A stretch of 64,000 nucleotides of DNA from the NCBI RefSeq assembly GCF_036347135.1, contig NZ_CP108938.1, positions 7,688,001-7,752,000 of the forward strand, read 5' to 3'. A program made the position numbers and the translations under genes. The notes beneath the pieces were generated by a model. It was not told the DNA's origin. It ran no database searches and saw nothing but the letters and a program-made list of their open reading frames with translations. Positions 50,386 through 60,300 of this stretch are shown in pieces. This DNA comes from Streptomyces sp. NBC_00775 (lineage in GTDB: Bacteria; Actinomycetota; Actinomycetes; Streptomycetales; Streptomycetaceae). Positions within the stretch are counted from its first letter, which is position 1, and each line of letters begins with the position of its first letter.

Positions 50386-51243
50386 TTACGGCAGGGTCAG
50401 GATCTCCGCGCCACTGTCGGTGACGACCAGCGTGTGCTCGAACTGAGCCGTCCGCTTCCGGTCCTTCGTCACGACGGTCCACCCGTCGTCCCACATGTCG
50501 TACTCGTGCGTACCGAGCGTGAGCATCGGCTCGATCGTGAAGGTCATCCCGGGCTGGATGGCGGTCGTCGCGTGCGGGCTGTCGTAGTGGGGAACGATCA
50601 GCCCGGAGTGGAAGGAGGAGTTGATCCCGTGACCGGTGAAGTCGCGCACCACCCCGTACCCGAACCGCTTCGCGTACGACTCGATGACGCGCCCGATGAT
50701 GTTGATCTGGCGGCCCGGCTTGACGGCCTTGATGGCACGGTTGAGGGACTCCCGGGTCCGCTCCACCAGCAGCCTCGACTCGTCGTCGGCGTCCCCGACC
50801 AGGTACGTGGCGTTGTTGTCGCCGTGCACACCGCCGATGTACGCCGTCACGTCGAGGTTGATGATGTCGCCGTCCCGCAGGACAGTGGAGTCCGGGATGC
50901 CGTGGCAGATGACCTCGTTGACGGAGGTGCACAGCGACTTGGGGAAACCGCGGTAGCCGAGGGTCGAGGGGTAGGCGCCGTGGTCGCACATGTAGTCGTG
51001 CGCCACCCGGTCCAGCTCGTCCGTCGTCACACCCGGCGCGATGAGCTTCGCCGCCTCGGCCATCGCCTGCGCGGCGATCCGCCCGGCGATCCGCATCGCC
51101 TCGATCGTCTCGGGCGTCTGCACCTCCGCTCCGGTGTACGGCGTGGGGGCGGGCTTGCCCACGTACTCGGGACGCCGGATGTTTCCCGGGACGGGACGGG
51201 TGGGAGAGAGCTCCCCTGGTACGAGCAGCGACTGGCCAGACAT
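50386..51243 (-). CDS. map: Type I methionine aminopeptidase
   Basis: 285 aa from ATG 51243. The pita-bread fold metal ligands are recognisable: Asp in [11 protein letters not shown], Asp in [12 protein letters not shown], His in [14 protein letters not shown], Glu in [10 protein letters not shown] and Glu in AQFEHTLVV. The roughly 40-residue N-terminal extension ([18 protein letters not shown]) is the class 1c type typical of the second actinobacterial MetAP. It removes initiator Met after deformylation. Divergent from the small 51302 gene; a strong terminator follows. Confidence 0.94.
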   Translation of the reverse strand: MSGQSLLVPGELSPTRPVPGNIRRPEYVGKPAPTPYTGAEVQTPETIEAMRIAGRIAAQAMAEAAKLIAPGVTTDELDRVAHDYMCDHGAYPSTLGYRGFPKSLCTSVNEVICHGIPDSTVLRDGDIINLDVTAYIGGVHGDNNATYLVGDADDESRLLVERTRESLNRAIKAVKPGRQINIIGRVIESYAKRFGYGVVRDFTGHGINSSFHSGLIVPHYDSPHATTAIQPGMTFTIEPMLTLGTHEYDMWDDGWTVVTKDRKRTAQFEHTLVVTDSGAEILTLP

Positions 51244-51301
51244 GCCAGCGAGTCTAACCAGCGGGCATGGGGGACCATGTCCCTGGCGAAAGGAGCCGTT
51301 C

Positions 51302-51532
51302 ATGGCCCTCTTCAAGAAGCGGACCGTCGGCAAGCCGGGCGAGTGGTACTACTGCCTGGAGCACAAGAAGGTCGAGGAAGGCCCCGAGTGCCCGGGCAAG
51401 GACCGCTTCGGCCCGTACGCCTCCCGCGAGGAGGCGACACGCGCGATGCAGACCGCGCAGGAGCGGAACCTCGAGTGGGAGACGGACCCGAAGTGGCATG
51501 ACGCGCCGTCGCCGGACGCGGACGACGACTGA
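51302..51532 (+). CDS. Small conserved SPOR-like protein
   Basis: 76 aa, ATG 51302 with AAAGGAG 7 nt upstream. The sequence [42 protein letters not shown] has the beta-alpha rhythm of a minimal SPOR-like domain (the phrase [13 protein letters not shown] is typical), with two Cys. It ends in an acidic tail. It is conserved next to methionine aminopeptidase in streptomycetes in my recollection; the function is unknown. Confidence 0.8.
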   Translation: MALFKKRTVGKPGEWYYCLEHKKVEEGPECPGKDRFGPYASREEATRAMQTAQERNLEWETDPKWHDAPSPDADDD

Positions 51533-51653
51533 ACGGCCCCACTGCCCGGCGGCCGCCGACGGCGCCCGGCCCCCACGGGAGACCTGTGCCTGTCAGGCGA
51601 CCGTCACGGGCGGTGCGGCTGGAAAGCAGGTCGGGCGTGCCCCCACCGGCCCG

Positions 51654-52943
51654 TCACGTGACCGTCTCCCGCGTCACCCGCGCGGAGCGCATCCGCACCG
51701 CATGCTCGTTCGTCCGCACGTCATACGCCATCAGCTTCGGGAGAAACGCGGCCAGGACCCCCACCGCACCCACGCAGATCAACCCCCCTGACCAGATCGA
51801 CGTCCGCACACTGGTCCACGCCGCCATCCCTCCGGCACGGGCCTGCCCGAGCGTGGGCCCCACGGAGTAGGACAGCAACTCGATCCCGGCGAGCCGCCCC
51901 CGCAGCTCGTCCGGGATCGTCTGGTCCCAGATGGCGCCCCGGAAGATCCCGCTCACCATGTCGCAGCAGCCGCCGAGGGTGAGAAACAGCAACACCAGCC
52001 ACACGCTGTGCACAGCCCCCGCGGCCGCCATCGCGAGCCCCCAGCACGCCGCGGCCAGGGCGACCATCCGCCCATGCCGGTGGATGCGCGAGGTCCACCC
52101 GCTGGTGAGGCTCACGAGCAGCGCCCCGGCCGGGACCGACGCGTACATCAGCCCCAGCGACCACTCCGCGTCGAGCTCGTCCGCGAGGAACGGCAGCAGC
52201 GCGAGCGGCATCGCGAAGAACATCGCCGCGAGGTCGATCACGTACGTACCGAGGAGCTCCTTGCGGCTCCACGCGTACCGCGCGCCCTGCGCGATGGACC
52301 GCAGCGACGGCTTCGCGGCCTCGTGTGCGGCGGGCGACGCGGCGATGCCCAGGCCCAGCGCCACCGACACGACGAAGGTCGCCAGGTCCACGGCGTACGC
52401 GCAGCCGAGCCCGGCGTACGCCACGACAACGCCCGCGAGCGCCGGGCCCGCGACGCCGCCCACCGTCCAGCGCAGCGAGTTGAGCGAGGCGGCGGCCGGC
52501 AGGTGCTCGTGCGCCACGATCCGCGGGGTGAGCGAGTCCAGCGCCGGCCGCTGGATCGCGCCGAGCGCGGCGGACAGCCCGGCGACCGCGTACAACGGCC
52601 ACACCGCCGGGTGCGGCAGCAGCGCGTTGACGAGCAGTCCCGCGCACAGCACCCCCTGCCCGGCCTCCGTGTAGACGATCAGCTTCCGCTTGTCCAGGGC
52701 GTCGGCGAGCGCCCCGCCGTACAACCCGAACACCACCAGCGGCACCAATTCCACGGCCCCGATGGCTCCCACCGCCACCGCCGACCCCGTCAGCACCTTC
52801 ATCTGCACCGGCAGCGCCACGAACGTCAGAAAACTCCCGAAGTTGGTGATCAGCCCGGCCACCCACAGCCGCCGAAAGTCGGCGGAGGCCCGCCAGGGGG
52901 CCAGATCGGGCAGCAGCGAACGGAGCCGGGAGGAGGAGCTCAT
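51654..52943 (-). CDS. MFS transporter (DHA3/macrolide-efflux-like)
   Basis: 429 aa, about 12 helices. The loop 2-3 region GLYGGALADALDKRKLIVYTEAGQG and the MFS_3 start RSLLPDLAPWRASADFRRLWVAGLITNFGSFLTFVALPVQM place it in the enterobactin/macrolide-type exporter group. Start ATG 52943. No adjacent regulator. Export substrate unknown. Confidence 0.88.
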   Translation of the reverse strand: MSSSSRLRSLLPDLAPWRASADFRRLWVAGLITNFGSFLTFVALPVQMKVLTGSAVAVGAIGAVELVPLVVFGLYGGALADALDKRKLIVYTEAGQGVLCAGLLVNALLPHPAVWPLYAVAGLSAALGAIQRPALDSLTPRIVAHEHLPAAASLNSLRWTVGGVAGPALAGVVVAYAGLGCAYAVDLATFVVSVALGLGIAASPAAHEAAKPSLRSIAQGARYAWSRKELLGTYVIDLAAMFFAMPLALLPFLADELDAEWSLGLMYASVPAGALLVSLTSGWTSRIHRHGRMVALAAACWGLAMAAAGAVHSVWLVLLFLTLGGCCDMVSGIFRGAIWDQTIPDELRGRLAGIELLSYSVGPTLGQARAGGMAAWTSVRTSIWSGGLICVGAVGVLAAFLPKLMAYDVRTNEHAVRMRSARVTRETVT

Positions 52944-53034
52944 GACCGGCCATGGTCAGGGCGAGCCGTGGGCGAGGGCAACTGCTTTTCGAGGGTGCGC
53001 CGCAGGCAGGTGGCTGGGAAGAATCCGCCGCGCC

Positions 53035-53664
53035 CTACCACCGCGCCGACGGCGGAGCCGTCAGCTGATCAGCCAGCCGTGACAGCCGGTCCCGTAGACG
53101 CCGCTTCCCCCGCGGATGCGGCACCGCGTTCTCACCGGCCGCCGCACTCACCAGATGCTGCACGGTATCGAGGTCCAGCTCAGCACCGGCCGGCAGGACG
53201 AGCGACTCATGGGCCAGCGCCGGCAGCTCACCGCCCCCCGCGGACGACGCGGACGACGTGGACGACGCGGACACCGCGAGCACCGTCGCCCCGGCCCGCC
53301 GGGCGTCGTGCACCCGCTCCAGCAGCCCCGCCCCGGCCGAGCCGGGCGACACCACAAGCAACGTTTCGCCACGCCGGGCCGCCTCGATACGTCCGAGCCC
53401 CACCGCCAAGTGGGCCGGATCAGACGCCCGCGCCCCGTGCCGCACCAACGTCGGCGACAGCTCCGGCGTCCCCGACCACGCCGCCTCGTCCACCAGATGC
53501 GCCGCGAGATGCCACGGCTCGTACTCCTCCGTGCCGACCAGCAGCAACCCGCCGCCGTACGACACCACGGACCCGCGCAGCACCCCGGCGAACCGCCGCG
53601 TGGCCCCCAACCACTCGGTCCCGGCGAGCACTTCGCGCAGCAACGCCACCCGTACGGCATCCAT
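53035..53664 (-). CDS. SIS-fold-like protein of unknown function
   Basis: 209 aa, cytoplasmic. The central GRIEAARRGETLLVVSPGSAGAGLLERVHDARRAGATVLAVSASST looks like a sugar-isomerase (SIS) core: a nucleotide/sugar-phosphate loop, then a helix and strand. The preceding residues lack a clear catalytic His/Glu. It may bind a sugar phosphate. The Ser-rich insert (SSTSSASSAGGGE) is low complexity. It is divergent from the sialidase gene 150 bp away. Confidence 0.65.
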   Translation of the reverse strand: MDAVRVALLREVLAGTEWLGATRRFAGVLRGSVVSYGGGLLLVGTEEYEPWHLAAHLVDEAAWSGTPELSPTLVRHGARASDPAHLAVGLGRIEAARRGETLLVVSPGSAGAGLLERVHDARRAGATVLAVSASSTSSASSAGGGELPALAHESLVLPAGAELDLDTVQHLVSAAAGENAVPHPRGKRRLRDRLSRLADQLTAPPSARW

Positions 53665-53813
53665 ACGAACGCATCCTGCCGCAACCGGCCACTCGTGACC
53701 CGGAGTTCACCACGAATTCGTCCAAGCTGGGCAGAGGAACCGATCACCGGTCACACGCGCCCCATCCATCGGAATCCACAGGAATCCATCGGAAGCAACC
53801 ACCAGGAGCCCCC

Positions 53814-54887
53814 ATGGCAGAAGCGAGCACCCCCTTCCGCGCCGGCCGCGAAGGCTACGCCAGCTTCCGGATCCCCGCCGTCGTCGTCACGCAGACCGGC
53901 ACGCTCCTCGCGTTCTGCGAGGGCAGGGTCGGCTCCGCGCAGGACCACGGCAACATCGACATCGTGCTGAAGCGGTCGTCGGACGGCGGCCTCACCTGGG
54001 GCCCGCTCCAGGCCGTCGCCAAGAACGGCGACAACCTCGCGGGCAACCCGGCACCCGTTGTCCTCGACACCGGACGCGTCCTCCTCGTACACGTGCGTGC
54101 CGCGGCCGGCGCGAGCGAGGACGCCCTGCTGCGCGGCAAGGTGAAGGCGGCCGACGGGCGCCGCGTCTGGGTGCAGCACAGCGACGACGACGGGCTCACC
54201 TGGTCGAGCCCGAAGGAGATCACCGCGCAGGTGAAGAAGGCGAGTTGGCGGTGGTACGCCACCACGCCCGGGCACGCCGTCCAGCTGACCTCCGGCCGGG
54301 TCGTCGTCCCCGGCAACCACACCCTCCCGCCCACCGGGACGGACAACGGCACCGAGCCGAAGTACAACAGCGGCCACTGCCTGCTCAGCGACGACCGCGG
54401 CGAGACCTGGTACCTCGGCTACCTCGACGAGAACACCAACGGCTACATCAACGTGAACGAGACGACGGCGGCCGAACTCCCGGACGGGCGCGTCTACTTC
54501 AGCACCCGCAACGATTCGGCCTCCCCCGGCAACCGCGCCGACGCCCACTCCCTCGACGGCGGCAGGAGCCTGGTCAAACCCTTCCGCCCGCAGGCCGGGC
54601 TCGTCACCCCCGTCGTCCAGGGCAGCCTCCTCCAGCTCCGCGACCCCGACCTGCTCCTGTACTCGGGCCCCGCCGATCCCGCCTTCCGCGCCCTGATGAC
54701 CGTGCGCGCCAGCCCGGACGCCGGCACCACCTGGCGTACCGCGTACACGCTGGACGGGCTGCCCGCCGCGTACTCCGATCTCGTACGCGTCGACGCCACG
54801 ACCGTCGGCCTTCTCTACGAGACTGGCGACTTCGGCGCGTACGAGACGATCACCTTCCGTCGTATCCCCGTGACCGCCCTCACCTGA
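53814..54887 (+). CDS. Sialidase/neuraminidase (BNR repeat), without signal peptide
   Basis: 357 aa, ATG 53814 with AGGAG upstream. The GH33 arginine motif FRIP (YASFRIPAVVV) is near residue 20. Four Asp-boxes are visible: SSDGGLTW, SDDDGLTW, SDDRGETW and SPDAGTTW. The RNDSASPGNRADAHSLDGG region supplies a further arginine, and YETGDFGAYETITF the C-terminal Tyr/Glu area. Most bacterial sialidases are exported, but this protein starts directly with the catalytic fold. It may act inside the cell or leave by another route. Confidence 0.9.
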   Translation: MAEASTPFRAGREGYASFRIPAVVVTQTGTLLAFCEGRVGSAQDHGNIDIVLKRSSDGGLTWGPLQAVAKNGDNLAGNPAPVVLDTGRVLLVHVRAAAGASEDALLRGKVKAADGRRVWVQHSDDDGLTWSSPKEITAQVKKASWRWYATTPGHAVQLTSGRVVVPGNHTLPPTGTDNGTEPKYNSGHCLLSDDRGETWYLGYLDENTNGYINVNETTAAELPDGRVYFSTRNDSASPGNRADAHSLDGGRSLVKPFRPQAGLVTPVVQGSLLQLRDPDLLLYSGPADPAFRALMTVRASPDAGTTWRTAYTLDGLPAAYSDLVRVDATTVGLLYETGDFGAYETITFRRIPVTALT

Positions 54888-54924
54888 GGCCCACAGCCGC
54901 GATCGGCGCACGTAAAGTCGGCCC

Positions 54925-55644
54925 ATGACCTCTACTGACAGTGCCTCTACCGACCGTGCACAGAAGGCCCCCGCCAAGGACCCGTGGGACCTTCCCGACG
55001 TGTCCGGGCTCGTCGTCGGCGTGCTCGGCGGTACCGGCCCCCAGGGCAAGGGCCTCGCCTACCGGCTCGCCAAGGCCGGCCAGAAGGTGATCATCGGCTC
55101 GCGCGCCGCGGACCGCGCGCAGAGCGCGGCCGACGAGCTCGGCCTCGGCGTCGAGGGCGCCGACAACGCCGAGTGCGCGCGGCGCAGCGACATCGTGATC
55201 GTCGCCGTACCGTGGGACGGGCACGGCAAGACCCTCGAATCGCTGCGTGAGGAACTGGCCGGCAAGCTCGTCGTCGACTGCGTCAACCCGCTCGGCTTCG
55301 ACAAGCAGGGCGCGTACGCGCTGAAGCCCGAGGAGGGCAGCGCCGCCGAACAGGCCGCCGCCCTGCTGCCGGACTCGCGGGTCACGGCCGCCTTCCACCA
55401 CCTGTCGGCGGTTCTGCTCCAGGACCCGGAGATCGACGAGATCGACACGGACGTCATGGTCCTCGGCGAGGAGCGGGCCGATGTCGAGGTCGTGCAGGCG
55501 CTGGCCGGCCGCATCCCCGGCATGCGCGGTGTCTTCTCCGGCCGGCTGCGCAACGCCCACCAGGTGGAGTCGCTGGTCGCGAACCTGATCTCCGTGAACC
55601 GCCGCTACAAGGCGCACGCGGGGCTGCGGGTCACCGACGTGTGA
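54925..55644 (+). CDS. npdG: NADPH:coenzyme F420 oxidoreductase
   Basis: 239 aa, ATG 54925. NADP-binding motif VVGVLGGTGPQGKGLAYRLAKAGQKVIIGSR, then the family's IVIVAVPWDGHGKTLESL and VDCVNPLGFDKQGAYAL. The C-terminal GRLRNAHQVESLVANLISVNRRYKAHAGLRVTDV matches F420-dependent NADP reductases. It shuttles hydride between NADPH and F420, an actinobacterial cofactor. 37 bp downstream of the sialidase. Confidence 0.92.
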   Translation: MTSTDSASTDRAQKAPAKDPWDLPDVSGLVVGVLGGTGPQGKGLAYRLAKAGQKVIIGSRAADRAQSAADELGLGVEGADNAECARRSDIVIVAVPWDGHGKTLESLREELAGKLVVDCVNPLGFDKQGAYALKPEEGSAAEQAAALLPDSRVTAAFHHLSAVLLQDPEIDEIDTDVMVLGEERADVEVVQALAGRIPGMRGVFSGRLRNAHQVESLVANLISVNRRYKAHAGLRVTDV

Positions 55645-55713
55645 GTCGGTCGAGTCGATGGGGGACACTGGTCGGCGCAAGCCTGCAGTGTCCCCGCGAC
55701 AGGAGCCGACCCC

Positions 55714-55896
55714 ATGCCCCGCCTTTCCGTTCTCGCCCTCTTCGCGTGCGTGCTCGCCACGGCCGCCGCGGTCATCTCCTTCCTCCAGGGCAGCTGGATC
55801 GGGATCGTGTGGGTGCTGGTCGTGGGGGTGTCGTCCAACATGAGCTGGTACTACCTGCGCCGCGAGCGGGCGGCCCGCAGGTCCGTCACTGACTGA
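55714..55896 (+). CDS. Small membrane protein, two helices
   Basis: 60 aa, ATG 55714. Two hydrophobic segments (SVLALFACVLATAAAVISFL and IGIVWVLVVGVSSNMSWYYL) and a basic tail (RRERAARRSVTD). No recognised family. The 3' end overlaps the convergent M50 protease gene by 11 bp. Codon bias is normal for the region, so it is probably real. Confidence 0.65.
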   Translation: MPRLSVLALFACVLATAAAVISFLQGSWIGIVWVLVVGVSSNMSWYYLRRERAARRSVTD

Positions 55897-56686
55897 CGGA
55901 GCAGTACTCGTTGGTGCCCTGCCAGAAGCGGTAGAACTCCTGGCCGCAGTACGTGTCGAGGTTGCTGATGCCGAGGCTGCGCAGGATCGAGTCGATCATG
56001 TCGAAGAACTGGACGTTGACCGACGGCACCCACAGCAGCGCGAACACGAACAGCAGGCCGAACGGCGCGAACGGCTCCACCTGACGCTTGATGTTGTACG
56101 ACAGCCACGGCTCGATCACGCCGTAGCCGTCCAGGCCCGGCACCGGCAGGAAGTTCAGGAGCGCGGCCGTGACCTGGAGCAGCGCGAGGAACGCCAGCGC
56201 GAACCGGAAGTCCCGCGGCACCCCGTCCAGCGCGTGCAGCCAGAACGGGGCCGTGCAGACCACCGCGAACAGCACGTTCGTCAGCGGGCCCGCCGCCGAG
56301 ATCAGGCTGTGCTTCCAGCGGCCCTGGATGCGGCCCCGCTCGATGAAGACCGCGCCGCCCGGCAGACCGATCCCGCCCATGATCACGAAGATCACCGGCA
56401 GCACGATGCTCAGCAGCGCATGCGTGTACTTCAGCGGGTTCAGGGTCAGATAGCCCTTCGCGCCGATCGAGATGTCGCCGCTGTGCAGGGCGGTGCGCGC
56501 GTGCGCGTACTCGTGCAGACAGAGGGAGACGATCCACGCGGCCGTGACGAAGAGGAACACGGCCACGCCGGGCTGCTCGGCGAAACCGGTCCAGGTCGCC
56601 CAGCCGGTCACCGCCGTGACGGCCACGATCCCGACGAAGACGGGACTGATCCTCCGGTCACTGCGACGGGACGCGGCGGTGGTCAT
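55886..56686 (-). CDS. Site-2-protease-family (M50) membrane metalloprotease
   Basis: 266 aa from ATG 56686 (AGGGAG 8 nt upstream). Six or so helices with the zinc motif HEYAH (SLCLHEYAHARTALHSGD) and the second site NFLPVPGLDGYG (NxxPxxxLDG). Typical of Rip-like bacterial site-2 proteases without PDZ domain. Substrate unknown; such proteases cut anti-sigma factors or signal peptides in the membrane. Confidence 0.9.
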   Translation of the reverse strand: MTTAASRRSDRRISPVFVGIVAVTAVTGWATWTGFAEQPGVAVFLFVTAAWIVSLCLHEYAHARTALHSGDISIGAKGYLTLNPLKYTHALLSIVLPVIFVIMGGIGLPGGAVFIERGRIQGRWKHSLISAAGPLTNVLFAVVCTAPFWLHALDGVPRDFRFALAFLALLQVTAALLNFLPVPGLDGYGVIEPWLSYNIKRQVEPFAPFGLLFVFALLWVPSVNVQFFDMIDSILRSLGISNLDTYCGQEFYRFWQGTNEYCSVSQ

Positions 56687-56800
56687 GGGGCTCCCTGGAC
56701 TGGCTGGACTGATACGCATGTGCTCGGGCCTGCCCGACCGTACCGGGCTCACGCGGAAAACGTCTCGCCATCGGGCATTGGTTCCGGGGAGGGTGGGGGG

Positions 56801-57370
56801 ATGGGGCGATGGTGGGTCTTCTACGAGGACTGGCAGATGGAGTGCTGTGGCACACCGTTCTCGGCGGGGGAGGAAGTGACCTGGCCTCTGGTGCTGGACT
56901 ACGCGGAGGACCTGCTCGGCGGTGGCTGGTCCGAGCAACTCGGCAGGATCTCGGCGCCGGCGGAGTGGGTACGTGACGGGGACGGGGGCGGGGTGATCCA
57001 GACGGTGCGGGCGGACGACGGGCTCGTCGCGGCGTTGCACGGTGACCCCGTGGACGAGTCAGGCCCGGCTCCCGACCGGTGGGTCCGTCGGGTCGGTCTG
57101 CTCACCGTCGAGCGGCACCGAGGCCGGTGGCCCGAGACCACGGGCCGCGTCCTCGCGATCGCCCTGGTGCACCAGGGATTCGTCGAGACGGGCCCGGACT
57201 CGCGCGAGTACTTCCCCGACCCGCGGGACCGCTTCCTGGAACCCGTCACGAGCTGCCCGTCGCGGTTCGGCGGCGAATACGACGACATCCGTACGGAGAC
57301 GGGGGCGCGCCGTCACCGCCGTCATGCCGGCGTCCTGGTCGAGCTCCACCTGCCGGACCCTCGCACCTGA
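56801..57370 (+). CDS. DUF6578-like protein
   Basis: 189 aa, ATG 56801 after GGGGAGGGTGGGG. It begins WWVFYEDWQMECCGTPFSAGEEVTWPL, a pattern of streptomycete DUF6578 proteins, and carries HQGFVETGPDSREYFPDP. Cytoplasmic, acidic. No known function. It ends 14 bp before the SARP-type regulator and may be co-transcribed with it. Confidence 0.72.
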   Translation: MGRWWVFYEDWQMECCGTPFSAGEEVTWPLVLDYAEDLLGGGWSEQLGRISAPAEWVRDGDGGGVIQTVRADDGLVAALHGDPVDESGPAPDRWVRRVGLLTVERHRGRWPETTGRVLAIALVHQGFVETGPDSREYFPDPRDRFLEPVTSCPSRFGGEYDDIRTETGARRHRRHAGVLVELHLPDPRT

Positions 57371-57384
57371 AGCCACCAGAGACA

Positions 57385-60300
57385 ATGGACCCCGTGCTCT
57401 ACCGCATTCTCGGCACCACCCAGGCACTCCGCCCCGACGGCACGCCCGTCCCGATCGGCGGGGCGCGGCTGCGCGCCCTGCTGACCGTGCTCGCGCTGCG
57501 GCCCGGACGGACCGTCCCCGCGGCCGTCCTGGTCGACGAGGTGTGGGACGGCGACCCGCCCGCCGACGCGCCCGGCGCGCTGCAGGCCCTGGTCGGGCGG
57601 CTGCGCAGGGCGATCGGGCCGGACGCGGTGGAGTCGGTGGACGGCGGATACCGGCTCGCCGCGCTCGCCGACGCCGTCGACCTGCACCGTTTCGAGCGGC
57701 TCGCGGGGGAGGGCACCCGTGCGCTCGCCGACGGCGACCCCGCGAAGGCGGCCGCGGTCCTCGACGACGCCCTCACCCTGTGGCACGGCCCGGTCCTCGC
57801 CGACCTCCCGGACCGCACTGCCGAGTCGGCCCGCTGGGAGACGCGTCGCCTCGATGTCCGCCGCGCCCGCCTCACCGCGGCCCTGGCACTCGGCCACGCC
57901 GAACAGACCCTGCCCGAGCTCACCGCCCTGTGCGACCTCCACCCCCTGGACGAGCCCCTCCACGCCCTCCGCCTCCGCGCCCTCCGCGCCGCCGGCCGCC
58001 CCGCCGAGGCCCTCGCCGCCTACGAGTCCGTACGCGAGCTCCTGGCCGACCGCCTGGGCTCGAACCCCGGTCCCGAACTCCGCTCCCTGCACAGGGAGTT
58101 GCTGACCCCGGCGGACGGATCGCCCGTCGTGGGACACGGTCGGGGGCCGTACGACGGCACGGGCGCCGGGAACACGGCCGCGCACCGCTCGGGTCCGGAC
58201 GGTTCCGGCGCCGGGACCGCCGAGTCCCGCGACGCGGCCAACGCCGTGGGGCTCGCGGAGGATGGCCGGGGACCGGACGGGTCCGGCCCGCTCATCGCCG
58301 GGCCGGGCGACCCGTATCCCGTGGGAGGAGCCGCGGCGTCTCCCGCAGGCGGTGCCTCGGCCGGAGCGGTCGGCCGGGACGGAGTCGATGGGCAGGCCGT
58401 CGTGCAGCCCGGCGCCCCCACCGCTGCCGCAGGCACCCGTGTCTCCGCCGTCCCCGCCCTCGGCTCCGCCGCCCTCTCCCGCACCCGCACCCGCCCCACA
58501 TCGGCAGCGGCACCGGCACCCCAAGGCAACCTCCGCGCCCGCCTCACCTCCTTCGTCGGCCGTGAAGCCGACATCGAGGCCATCCGGGGTGATCTCGCGG
58601 CGGCCCGGCTCGTGACGCTGCTCGGGCCCGGTGGGGCCGGGAAGACGCGGCTGTCGCAGGAGGCGGCCGAGGCCGTGGCGGATGCGGCGCGGGACGGGGT
58701 GTGGCTGGCCGAGCTCGCGCCGGTGGACGATCCGAAGGCGGTGCCCGAGGCGGTGCTCACCGCTGTCGGTGCGCGGGAGACCGTGCTGCGCGGTGCCGGC
58801 GCCGAGGAGATGCGGGCCGTCGCCGACCGGCACGACGACGCGCTCACCCGGCTCGCCGAGCACTGTGCCAAGCGGCGCATGCTGATCATCCTCGACAACT
58901 GCGAGCATGTCGTGGACGCCGCCGCCCGCCTCGTCGAGGAGTTGCTGGAGCGGTGCCCGGGGCTGACGGTGCTGGCCACCAGTCGTGAACCCCTCGGCGT
59001 ACCGGGGGAGTTGCTGCGTCCCGTGGAGCCGCTGCCGGAACCCGTCGCGCTGCGGCTGCTCGCCGACCGCGGGGCCGCGGCGCGGCCCGGCTTCCGGCTC
59101 GACGCCGACGGCGAGACCGCCGCGGCGGCGGCCGAGATCTGCCGGCGGCTCGACGGTCTGCCGCTCGCCATCGAACTCGCCGCGGCCCGGCTGCGGATGC
59201 TGACCCCACGGCAGATCGCCGACCGGCTCGACGACCGGTTCCGTCTGCTGACCTCCGGCAGCCGCACCGTCCTGCCGCGGCAGCAGACGCTGCGCGCCGT
59301 CGTCGACTGGTCCTGGGACCTGCTCGACGAGGGCGAACGGGACGCGCTGCGGCGGCTGTCCGTCTTCGCGGGCGGCTGTGACCTCGCCGCTGCCGAAGAG
59401 GTCTGCGGGCCCGACGCGCTGGAAGTGCTCGGCTCGCTCGTCGACAAGTCCCTTGTCGTGGCGGCGCCTTCGGGCGAGGGCGAGATGCGCTACCGGCTCC
59501 TGGAGACCGTCTCCGAGTACGCCGGCGAGCGCCTCGACGAGTCCGGTGACCGCGCCGCCGCCGAGCGCGCCCATCTCACGTACTACCGCGAACTCGCCCG
59601 CACCACCGACCCCGCCCTGCGCGGCCCCGGGCAGGGCGCCGCGATCGCGCTCCTCGAACGCGAGTACGAGAATCTGCGCACCGCCCTGCGGCACGCCGTC
59701 GACGAGCGCGACGAGCAGGAGGCGCTCTGCCTCGTCCTCTCGCTGTCCTGGTACTGGCAGATCCGCGACCAGCGCCTCGACATCCGCCACTGGTCCCGCG
59801 AGGTCATGGCCCTCGGCCCCGACCCCTTCGCACCGCCCCTGCGCCCGGCCACCCCGCTGTACGAGAGCTGTACGGCCGCCCCACCGCCGATGCGCCCGGA
59901 GGTCCTCGAAGAGGCCTGGCGCGGGGTGCACCTCGTCCATCTGGCCTGCATGGACATGGACATCGACGCCTGGCAGACCCCACAGGCCAAGGAGAAACTG
60001 CGCGCCATCAGCGCGACGTACACGCCCGGCCTCCCGCAGACCTGCCGCAGCCCCGGCATCCTCTGGTTCTACGCCGTCATGCTCACCGGTGACATGAACC
60101 AGGTGCGCACCCTCATCGACGAGACGGTCGCCGCCTGCCGCGAGCTCGGCCTCGCCTGGGAACTGGCCGTCGTCCTCCAGATGCGCGCCAACGTCCGCGC
60201 CAACCGGGCCGACATGGCGGGCGACGCGACCCGTGACGCCGACGAGGCGCTGGAGTTGTTCGCCCGCCTCGGCGACGCCTGGGGCGCCGCCGAGGCGCTC

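Noticed and set aside
50386..51243. Methionine aminopeptidase as a self-resistance gene for a metalloprotease inhibitor.
   Set aside because: It is a normal type I enzyme in a conserved context, 25 kb from the cluster; nothing suggests a resistant variant.
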